A stretch of DNA of 13,513 nucleotides from positions 1 through 13,513 of the forward strand of contig CAZWDH010000196.1 in assembly GCA_964632865.1 (NCBI GenBank), in the 5' to 3' direction. Position 1 is the stretch's first letter; each line of letters begins with the position of its first letter. The notes below the pieces were generated by a model. That model ran no database searches. It was not told where the DNA came from and worked only from the letters and a program-made list of their open reading frames with translations. This document shows, piece by piece, positions 8,636 through 13,513 of the stretch. The position numbers and the translations under genes are program-made. The stretch is from JAHDWY01 sp964632865. Its GTDB lineage: Bacteria; Hydrogenedentota; Hydrogenedentia; Hydrogenedentales; SLHB01.

Positions 8636-8662
8636 GACAAATAATCTGGCCTGCGGTACAGT
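8634..8662 (+). promoter_or_regulatory. Sigma-70-type promoter for the membrane protein/regulator unit
   Basis: TTGACA at 8634-8639 is a perfect -35 hexamer. Exactly 17 bp later comes TACAGT at 8657-8662, four of six matches to the -10 consensus. Transcription should begin about 7 nt after the -10 box, at or within one or two bases of the ATG at 8669, which predicts a leaderless mRNA. Confidence 0.7.
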
Positions 8663-8668
8663 GACGCT

Positions 8669-9283
8669 ATGAACGCTACCCGCGATTCCCGAATTCCGGC
8701 CCAAGAGCCCGTGCGCCTCCATGCCCATGCCATGGAGAATCTCCGGTTTATCCGAGAAACCATGGAGCGTTCAACCTCGTTCACGGCGGTACCAGGGTGG
8801 GGTACCGCCTGTATGGGACTCCTCGCCCTGCCCGGTGCGGTAGCTGCGACGCTCGTTCCCTCGCAGATAGCCTGGCTCGTCGTTTGGGTAAGCGCCGCGA
8901 CCGCGGCCATAACCGTCGGCACGGTTGCCCTCGTGCGGAAGGCCCGTCTGGTGAATGAGTCCATTTTCGACGGCGCCGGCCGGCGTTTCGCGCTAGGCAT
9001 GCTGCCTCCCGTTGTCGCAGGCATGGCGCTCACATTTGTGTTCTTCCGTCTGGGCCTGTATGAACTCATGCCCCCCATGTGGCTGCTCCTTTATGGCGCG
9101 GGTGTGGTCACCGGCGGAGCGTATAGCGTACGCATCGTCCCGGTGATGGGCCTCTGCTTCATGACCTTGGGCGTCGCGGCATTTGGGTTTCCGGCCCAAT
9201 GGGCGAACGCTATCATGGCCGCTGGCTTTGGCGGATTCCATATCGTGTTCGGAATCATTATAGCGAGGCGCTACGGTGGGTAA
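8669..9283 (+). CDS. Six-span membrane protein of unknown function
   Basis: A 204-residue hydrophobic protein. About 42 hydrophilic N-terminal residues containing HAMENLRFIRETMERSTSF are followed by six predicted membrane spans (roughly 45-62, 67-86, 107-125, 132-150, 155-173 and 178-197), ending in a basic ARRYGG tail. The pattern of a short charged leader with an RFIRETMER-like segment, then FTAVPGWG at the first span, resembles hypothetical membrane proteins I have seen beside small winged-helix regulators in other phyla; that is recollection, not a search. No catalytic or transport motif is visible. There is no Shine-Dalgarno before the ATG at 8669, and the promoter places the transcript start at this codon; an internal ATG at 8732 (residue 22) also lacks one. 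Its stop overlaps the next start by 8 bp, so the pair is coupled. Confidence 0.82.
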   Translation: MNATRDSRIPAQEPVRLHAHAMENLRFIRETMERSTSFTAVPGWGTACMGLLALPGAVAATLVPSQIAWLVVWVSAATAAITVGTVALVRKARLVNESIFDGAGRRFALGMLPPVVAGMALTFVFFRLGLYELMPPMWLLLYGAGVVTGGAYSVRIVPVMGLCFMTLGVAAFGFPAQWANAIMAAGFGGFHIVFGIIIARRYGG

Positions 9284-9680
9284 ACAAAACACAGCAGACA
9301 GCCGGCGTTTGAAGGCGACCGAAGTGTCCGCGGATCAGGGCGAGAGTCCGGCCAACAATCCGGTCGTTGCAACGAACCTGGACCGTGTCATTCATGAGCG
9401 CATGCGGTTGGCCGTTGTGAGTGCGTTGGCGGTCAATCCTTCGTTGAGCTTCAATGAATTGAAACGGGTGCTCAATACCACCGACGGCAATCTCAGCGTT
9501 CATGCGCGCAAGCTTGAGGACGCGGGCTATATCCATTGCGATAAGTTCTTTCAGGGACGCACGCCGCGGACTGTGTACCGGTTGACCCAGGAGGGCCGGG
9601 AAGCGCTCGAACGATACCTGAACCACATGGAAGCGTTGATTCGGAAAGTGCGCGAAGATGATGCAGGCGCAAGTTCCTAA
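9276..9680 (+). CDS. Small winged-helix transcriptional regulator (PF13601-like)
   Basis: A 134-residue DNA-binding protein. After a hydrophilic tail of about 35 residues comes a helix (VIHERMRLAVVSALAV), then a helix-turn-helix in about residues 57-87 (LSFNELKRVLNTTDGNLSVH and a following RKLEDAGYI) and a beta-wing with GRTPRTVYRLTQEGREALE at about 93-113. This order is that of the MarR/ArsR-like winged helix DNA-binding domain family PF13601; no ligand or metal-binding cysteines are present. The GTG at 9276 overlaps the membrane protein stop by 8 bp and has a weak GCGAGG site upstream; an in-frame GTG at 9324 would remove 16 residues of the disordered tail. It probably controls its own unit through the promoter at 8634-8662, with the membrane protein as target or signal partner. 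Those regulatory links are inferred. Confidence 0.88.
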   Translation: MGKQNTADSRRLKATEVSADQGESPANNPVVATNLDRVIHERMRLAVVSALAVNPSLSFNELKRVLNTTDGNLSVHARKLEDAGYIHCDKFFQGRTPRTVYRLTQEGREALERYLNHMEALIRKVREDDAGASS

Positions 9681-9714
9681 AGGTCTCTTTTTTTTGTCCT
9701 TATGCTTTGTTTGG

Positions 9715-9720
9715 TAAAGT
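9715..9720 (+). promoter_or_regulatory. Possible extended -10 element ahead of the cis-prenyltransferase
   Basis: TAAAGT is preceded by TGG, giving a TGn-extended -10 arrangement; a weak TTTTGT at 9692-9697 is 17 bp upstream. It would drive the prenyltransferase independently of the regulator gene, from a start near 9727, leaving a leader that includes the AAAGGAG ribosome site. Confidence 0.3.
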
Positions 9721-9733
9721 TCTTTGAGTAGAG

Positions 9734-9740
9734 AAAGGAG
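9734..9740 (+). promoter_or_regulatory. Ribosome binding site fixing a TTG start
   Basis: AAAGGAG is the strongest Shine-Dalgarno sequence in this part of the window and lies 7 nt before TTG at 9748. It is downstream of the other in-frame TTG at 9724 and so cannot serve that one, which settles the start of the prenyltransferase. Confidence 0.75.
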
Positions 9741-9747
9741 TGACGGG

Positions 9748-10491
9748 TTGTTTAACGATAATGGGTTACACGTCGCCATTATTATGGATGGGAACGGGCG
9801 CTGGGCCGCGAACCAAGGTCAACCCCGATCCTTCGGCCACTGCGCTGGAGTTGCCTCGGTACAATCCATCGTGCGCGCCGCGCTCCGGCGACCCATTGGT
9901 GTGCTTACCCTCTTCGCGTTCTCCGTGGATAATTGGCGGCGGCCTCGGGAAGAGGTGACCGCGATCTTTGACCTCATGCGGGAGTACCTCGAGGTAGAGA
10001 CGCCAACCTGCGTTCAGCAGGGCATCCGGTTTTCGGCCATCGGGCGCCGGGAAGGACTGAGCGATTCCCTGCGCGAAGGGATCGCCGATGCAGAGCGCGC
10101 CACGAGGCAGGGCACCCGGTTGTGGCTGCGAATCGCGCTGAATTACTCGTCAAGGGACACCATTCTGGCTGCGGCCGCGCACCCGAAGGCGGCCACGGTA
10201 CGGAGCCGGCGGGATTTCGCTGTACTCCTGTCAAATGCCGCCGAACCGGCGCCCGACGTGGATTTGCTGATCCGGACCGGGGGTGAGCGTCGGTTAAGCG
10301 ATTTCCTGCTTTGGGAATGCGCGTATGCCGAAATGTACTTCACGCCGGTATCCTGGCCCGAGTTCGGACCCGCTGACCTGGACGAGGCGCTCGAAGACTA
10401 CCGCGGCCGGGAACGCCGGTTTGGCGCTGTATGTGCTGCAGAGAACGCCGCCAATGGCGCTCCGTACAGTGCACACGCTTGGCTCGAATAG
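9748..10491 (+). CDS. uppS: Isoprenyl (undecaprenyl) diphosphate synthase family protein
   Basis: A 247-residue cis-prenyltransferase, the usual length for the family, that condenses isopentenyl diphosphate onto an allylic primer to make the long-chain lipid carrier for wall and polysaccharide synthesis. The catalytic aspartate is D14 in IIMDGNGRWA, and H31 follows in FGHCAGV. The later motifs are variants: FSVDNWRRP (58-66) in place of the common FS(T/S)ENW, NYSSRD in place of NYGGR, and IRTGGERRLSDFLLWE (175-190) in place of IRTSGE.RISNFLLW. Asp61 replaces the usual Glu, while the diphosphate-binding arginines (R176 and R182) and E190 are kept. This looks like a recognised divergent sub-branch rather than a dead copy. 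Product chain length is uncertain, so the symbol is given by family only. It would feed the lipid-linked glycan pathway encoded upstream. Confidence 0.88.
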   Translation: MFNDNGLHVAIIMDGNGRWAANQGQPRSFGHCAGVASVQSIVRAALRRPIGVLTLFAFSVDNWRRPREEVTAIFDLMREYLEVETPTCVQQGIRFSAIGRREGLSDSLREGIADAERATRQGTRLWLRIALNYSSRDTILAAAAHPKAATVRSRRDFAVLLSNAAEPAPDVDLLIRTGGERRLSDFLLWECAYAEMYFTPVSWPEFGPADLDEALEDYRGRERRFGAVCAAENAANGAPYSAHAWLE

Positions 10492-10555
10492 GGATACCGC
10501 CTCACCACCGAGTTTGAGTCCGCAGGCAGGTGATCGCTTTCCGTCCAATCTGGCA

Positions 10556-10561
10556 TATACT
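10556..10561 (+). promoter_or_regulatory. Likely -10 element of the sigma factor gene
   Basis: TATACT matches the -10 consensus at five of six positions. The -35 region 17 bp upstream is poor, so the promoter may need an activator or a different sigma. A start near 10568 would leave a leader of about 20 nt containing the GGAG ribosome site. Confidence 0.4.
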
Positions 10562-10577
10562 GGATAGACGACCACGT

Positions 10578-10581
10578 GGAG
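10578..10581 (+). promoter_or_regulatory. Ribosome binding site for the ECF sigma TTG start
   Basis: GGAG lies 7 nt before TTG at 10589 but 16 nt before the in-frame ATG at 10598, favouring TTG. The 8-mer ACGTGGAG (10574-10581) recurs before the anti-sigma gene at 11202-11209. Confidence 0.6.
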
Positions 10582-10588
10582 TAATCCG

Positions 10589-11158
10589 TTGTCACAGATG
10601 CGGGACACCGAACTTATGCTGAAGGTCCGCGAGGGGGACGACTCTGCCTTCGCCGAGTTGTACGCCCGCTACAGCCGCAAGCTGCTCGATTTCTTCTACG
10701 GGATGAGCCGGGACCCCCTGCTTGCCGAGGACCTTTGTCTCGAGACGTTCGCGCGTATCTGGCACCTGCGCCGCAAGTACGCGGCCACCGGATCCTTCCC
10801 CGCGTACCTGTTTACCTGCGCGCGCAATATCTGGCTGGAAAAGTGCCGCTATCTGGGCCGCCAGTGGAAATTGGGCTCTGCCCGTTCCATCGAGGCCGAA
10901 GAAATTGAAATTGCGGCGGGCATCCTGTCGAGACCGGATGAGTCGGCGTCCCGGTCGGAGCTTGAGGAGCGAATCCTCGCCGCCATCGCCGAACTGCCGG
11001 AAGAGCAGCGGATGGTTTTCGTGATGCGGACCATTCAGGGACTGTCTCTGGACGATATTGCGTCGGTACTCCAGTGTCCGGTCAATACGGTTCGTTCGCG
11101 GAAGTTGTTGGCGATCAAGAAACTTCGGGAGACCTTGAAAGGGCTTCTGGTGATCTGA
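10589..11158 (+). CDS. ECF-family RNA polymerase sigma factor
   Basis: A 189-residue sigma-70 family member with only regions 2 and 4, the layout of extracytoplasmic-function sigma factors. Region 2 covers about residues 8-80: it starts with LMLKVREGDDSAFAELYARY, continues through DPLLAEDLCLETFARIW (core binding and -10 recognition) and ends with AYLFTCARNIWLEKCR. Region 4 covers about 128-185: AAIAELPEEQRMVFVMRTIQ, then LSLDDIASVLQCPVNTVRSR as the -35-recognising helix-turn-helix. The linker between them is short and acidic, with no extra C-terminal domain. The TTG start is set by GGAG 7 nt upstream. A zinc-finger anti-sigma gene follows after 61 bp, so activity is probably held off at the membrane until a signal releases it. 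Its targets may include the secretion genes downstream. Confidence 0.94.
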   Translation: MSQMRDTELMLKVREGDDSAFAELYARYSRKLLDFFYGMSRDPLLAEDLCLETFARIWHLRRKYAATGSFPAYLFTCARNIWLEKCRYLGRQWKLGSARSIEAEEIEIAAGILSRPDESASRSELEERILAAIAELPEEQRMVFVMRTIQGLSLDDIASVLQCPVNTVRSRKLLAIKKLRETLKGLLVI

Positions 11159-11219
11159 GTTTGCAATTTCGGACATACATACCGGGTATTCATCGTTTCA
11201 TACGTGGAGACTGCGACCC

Positions 11220-11747
11220 ATGAAATGCTCAAAGGTTCGAGAAAAGTTCGTCGACTACATCGATGACGACGTCCGCTTCTCGGAACGCGTGTCCGTCGAG
11301 GTGCACGTAGCTCGGTGTTACGCGTGCCGTGAAGAACTGGATGAGTTAATCGCCTTGCAGAACGTGTGCCGCTCCGCACTGACCTATCCGGGATTGGGCC
11401 AGGGGGTATCCGCGCTTCGCGAACGTATTGCCGTGCGTGAAGCCGCCATGCAGTCCGTCGGCGTATGGGGCGCCGAGAACACCCGCAACGCGATCCGAAA
11501 ACTCGCGATTGCCGCCGTGGTGCTGTTCGTCCTTGGAGTAACCGCGCCTTGGGTACGTCAGAGCCGGTCTCTCTCCGATGGCAAGGGTGCCCGCACGCAT
11601 GCAGGGGAGGACGTTCGCGAAGTTCTCACCGTCAGCGTCCCGTTTATTTTGCGAAAGAACGAACTCGAGCAGCAGGCGCGACTCGCCGAATCGGTATACG
11701 TCGCCGACGTGGGTTCAACGGACGATTCTCGCACGCCCCCGGGCTGA
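11220..11747 (+). CDS. Membrane-anchored zinc-finger anti-sigma factor
   Basis: A 175-residue protein with the ZAS anti-sigma layout. C3 near the start and the H29-x3-C33-x2-C36 motif (HVARCYAC) would bind zinc and hold the sigma factor in the cytoplasm. One membrane span lies at about 93-112 (LAIAAVVLFVLGVTAPW). The rest, about 63 residues including DVREVLTVSVPFILRKNELE, would face the periplasm; it is short, without a recognisable sensor fold or cysteines. Next to an ECF sigma gene, the partner assignment is strong. GGAG at 11206-11209 precedes the ATG by 10 nt. Release may need proteolysis or a zinc/thiol change (C50 is an additional cysteine), but the signal cannot be read from the sequence. 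Confidence 0.88.
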   Translation: MKCSKVREKFVDYIDDDVRFSERVSVEVHVARCYACREELDELIALQNVCRSALTYPGLGQGVSALRERIAVREAAMQSVGVWGAENTRNAIRKLAIAAVVLFVLGVTAPWVRQSRSLSDGKGARTHAGEDVREVLTVSVPFILRKNELEQQARLAESVYVADVGSTDDSRTPPG

Positions 11748-11752
11748 TCGAT

Positions 11753-11792
11753 TCGCCCCCTTCTTGTCATCGATCTATGGAATGGGGGACGA
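11753..11792 (+). repeat. Imperfect hairpin between anti-sigma and platform-protein genes
   Basis: TCGCCCCCTTC (11753-11763) can pair with GAATGGGGGACGA (11780-11792) as an 11-bp stem with two single-base bulges (T11783, A11789) and a 16-nt loop. No T-run follows, so it is not a standard terminator. It could lower read-through, protect an mRNA end or mark a processing site within the operon. Confidence 0.35.
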
Positions 11793-11837
11793 GGACGTAC
11801 AACACCTGATTCGCCCGTCTCCCGATGCCCCATTACG

Positions 11838-11843
11838 AAGGAG
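11838..11843 (+). promoter_or_regulatory. Ribosome binding site for the first GspF-like gene
   Basis: AAGGAG lies 7 nt before the ATG at 11851, which also coincides with the conserved start of the family (MPEYRYRA). This rejects the longer upstream frame reaching back to 11578, which overlaps the anti-sigma gene. Confidence 0.75.
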
Positions 11844-11850
11844 TGGCACG

Positions 11851-13071
11851 ATGCCCGAATACCGGTACCGCGCGGTTGACGATAAGGGGTGCGATGTCAG
11901 CGGCTCGATGAGCGAGGATTCCGCGGTTCGCGTATCGGCCATCCTCGAGGAGCAGGGACTCCAGGTTTCCTCCATTGAGCAGATGACAGAGACCATCCCG
12001 GCCCAGTCGCGATCCGGGGCGCTGTCTTGGGACGAGGTCGAACTGCTCAATCAACAGCTCCATGCAATCGTCCGTAGCGGGCTTCCGCTGGCGCCCGCAC
12101 TCAAAGCCGTTTCCACGGAACTGCGGAGTCCCCGGCTCCAGAACGTGCTTGAATCAATCCGCAATGCGCTTGAACAGGGAAAGAGCCTGGAAGAGGCGCT
12201 CGAGCCTGTCGCAGACAAGCTTCCCCCTGTCTACCGGGCTTCGCTCGTTGCGGGCGACAAGTCGGGGAACCTGCTTGCGGTGCTCGATCACATGTGCGCT
12301 TACACGGGCGAGATGGCCGAGTACCGCAACCGCATGCAGATGGCGATGGCATATCCGGCATTGGTCGTGGTGGTCTGCGTGCTTGTCCTGGTGCTGCTTC
12401 TGGGCATTGTCGTCCCCCAATTTGGAGAGATCTTTGAGGATTTTGGCGCCGGATTGCCGGCGCCGACACGGTTTTGGCTGGGGGTGTCCGAAATCTTGAA
12501 CCATCGCTATCCGACCATTCTGATGTTCATGTCCGTTCTGGTTATTACATGGCACTTCGGAATGAAGTTTGCCCGTGGCACCGCAAGCGGCCCTTACTAT
12601 CTCGACTGGATCAAGCTACGAGTGCCGGGGTTTGGAAAGGCGTATCGCCAGGGATCGCTGGCCCGTTTCTGCCGGACTCTGGGCATCTTGCTCCGGGCGC
12701 GCGTGCCGCTGCCGGAAGGCCTGGAGATCGCCTCAGCAACGGCCGAGAACGCGGTTCTGTCTTGTGCCGTGGGTACGGCATCCCGCCATGTTCAGCAGGG
12801 ATCAAGCCTTGCCGGGGCTTTTGACGCGACGGGATACTTTGACGGTTCTTTCGGGTGGCTGCTCGGACTCGCGGAGGAACGTAATGAAGTAGACGATGCA
12901 CTGTTTCACCTCGCGGAGACTTATGAGCACGGGGGGCAGCGAACGACCCGCATGTTGACCTCCGTGGTGCCTCCGTTGCTCGTGGTCTTTCTCGGGATGA
13001 TCGTCGTGTCCATCATCGCATCCATTTACCTGCCCATGTTTAGCCTGGCAGATGTGATCAGCGGACAATGA
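11851..13071 (+). CDS. GspF/PilC-type inner-membrane platform protein
   Basis: A 406-residue type II secretion / type IV pilus assembly platform protein, the normal family length. The N-terminus MPEYRYRAVDDKGCDVSGSM and the following ILEEQGLQVSSIEQ form the usual short cytoplasmic lead domain. Two T2SSF repeats follow at about 60-180 and 265-385. The first has LNQQLHAIVRSGLPLAPALK and VAGDKSGNLLAVLDHM; the second has ARFCRTLGILLRARVPLPEG and a GSFGWLLGLAEERNEVDDAL segment. Membrane spans lie at about 167-190, 222-240 and 374-398. Such proteins sit in the inner membrane and couple the assembly ATPase to pseudopilin polymerisation. Its stop overlaps the next ATG (ATGA at 13068-13071), so it is coupled to a second platform-like gene. 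No ATPase, pseudopilin or secretin gene is within the window. Confidence 0.92.
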   Translation: MPEYRYRAVDDKGCDVSGSMSEDSAVRVSAILEEQGLQVSSIEQMTETIPAQSRSGALSWDEVELLNQQLHAIVRSGLPLAPALKAVSTELRSPRLQNVLESIRNALEQGKSLEEALEPVADKLPPVYRASLVAGDKSGNLLAVLDHMCAYTGEMAEYRNRMQMAMAYPALVVVVCVLVLVLLLGIVVPQFGEIFEDFGAGLPAPTRFWLGVSEILNHRYPTILMFMSVLVITWHFGMKFARGTASGPYYLDWIKLRVPGFGKAYRQGSLARFCRTLGILLRARVPLPEGLEIASATAENAVLSCAVGTASRHVQQGSSLAGAFDATGYFDGSFGWLLGLAEERNEVDDALFHLAETYEHGGQRTTRMLTSVVPPLLVVFLGMIVVSIIASIYLPMFSLADVISGQ

Positions 13072-13513
13072 ACTGGAAACAGATACTCAAAACAGACGTG
13101 ACGACCGTATTTCGCGGCTTTGTGCCGCCCCATGTGTATCATTCGCGCCGTGGCTATCGTTGGGCAGGTCCGCGCTATGTGCACCGGTCGTACTGGCGGC
13201 GGGATCTCATGCTGGTCACGGCCCAGGTGCAGGCCATCGTAAAGTGCAACGCCCCCCTGATTCAGGGGTTGGAACTCGCCGCCTGGGATGCGCCGCGCCG
13301 CAAGGTGCAGCTTGTCCTCCAGGCCTTGCGGGACAACCTGGCCTCAGGGATGGCGCTCCACGAAGCCATGGCCCAGCGGAACCGGTTCTTTCCGCCGTAC
13401 TATGTTGATTTGATCAAAGTGGGGGAAATGAGCGGTTCTTTGCCGGATACATTAGATCGACTTCAGGACCATCTGGCCGAGGAGAAGAAGCACGCGACGA
13501 AGATTTGGGGATG
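13068..13513 (+). CDS. Second GspF-like platform protein, 3'-truncated
   Basis: This frame starts at the ATG overlapping the previous stop and stays open to the window edge, giving 148 residues. From about residue 50 it is a clear T2SSF repeat: LMLVTAQVQAIVKCNAPLIQ, then LALHEAMA-like and DLIKVGEMSGSLPDTLDRL segments, parallel to residues 64-150 of the first protein. The N-terminal 48 residues differ: they are rich in Trp, Tyr, Arg and His (YHSRRGYRWAGPRYVHRSYW) and lack the YRYRA-type lead domain of ordinary GspF. It may be a second subunit of a heteromeric platform, comparable in logic to TadB/TadC pairs in Tad pili, although both look GspF-like. The downstream half and any membrane spans are outside the window. 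Confidence 0.85.
   Translation, partial: MNWKQILKTDVTTVFRGFVPPHVYHSRRGYRWAGPRYVHRSYWRRDLMLVTAQVQAIVKCNAPLIQGLELAAWDAPRRKVQLVLQALRDNLASGMALHEAMAQRNRFFPPYYVDLIKVGEMSGSLPDTLDRLQDHLAEEKKHATKIWG

Noticed and set aside
9681..9700. T-run of eight bases after the winged-helix gene, as an intrinsic terminator
   Set aside because: No GC-rich stem precedes it; the best inverted repeat nearby is only 2-3 bp. It may be part of an AT-rich promoter upstream region instead.
10551..10566. Sigma-54 type promoter suggested by TGGCA before the sigma gene
   Set aside because: The GC element expected at the right spacing (TTGC) is missing; TATACT as a -10 box explains the stretch better.
11578..11850. N-terminal extension of the GspF-like gene
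   Set aside because: It overlaps the anti-sigma gene out of frame, has Arg/Ser-rich shadow composition, and the family start MPEYRYRA with AAGGAG is at 11851.

Overview
The window is a gene-dense, GC-rich (about 60%) bacterial segment. It has 13 protein-coding genes, two of them cut by the window edges, and no RNA genes, insertion sequences or CRISPR arrays that I can see. Starts include ATG, GTG and TTG, and several genes overlap or abut. Mixed Shine-Dalgarno use and the gene content (flippase/polymerase cluster, pseudopilin-type secretion parts, ECF sigma with zinc anti-sigma) suggest an environmental Gram-negative-type bacterium, possibly of the PVC or Hydrogenedentota kind. That placement is a weak guess from style, not a marker-based assignment.

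Region 1 (1-7296, + strand) is a surface-polysaccharide locus: a long TPR-repeat protein (5' end missing), a Wzx-type flippase, a family 2 glycosyltransferase, a family 4 glycosyltransferase and an O-antigen ligase/polymerase-like membrane protein. From the flippase onward, gaps are between +7 and -10 bases, so these genes are almost certainly one transcript. The glycosyltransferases would build a lipid-linked repeat unit, the flippase would export it, and the multi-spanning protein would polymerise or ligate it. The TPR protein may be a scaffold for assembly or export.

Region 2 (7310-9680) holds a minus-strand CNNM/CBS/CorC-family membrane protein that ends 13 bp from the polysaccharide operon. 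Diverging from it is a two-gene unit: a six-span membrane protein of unknown function, preceded by a clear TTGACA-N17-TACAGT promoter so close that the mRNA is predicted to be leaderless, and an overlapping small winged-helix regulator.

Region 3 (9748-10491) is a cis-prenyltransferase of the undecaprenyl diphosphate synthase family with variant motifs. It would supply the lipid carrier used by region 1.

Region 4 (10589-13513) encodes an ECF sigma factor, a membrane-anchored zinc-finger anti-sigma factor, and two tandem GspF/PilC-like inner-membrane platform proteins. The second platform protein has a different N-terminus and runs off the window. This is the best candidate for an unusual system here: an envelope-responsive sigma module placed directly ahead of a secretion or pseudopilus machine with two platform proteins.
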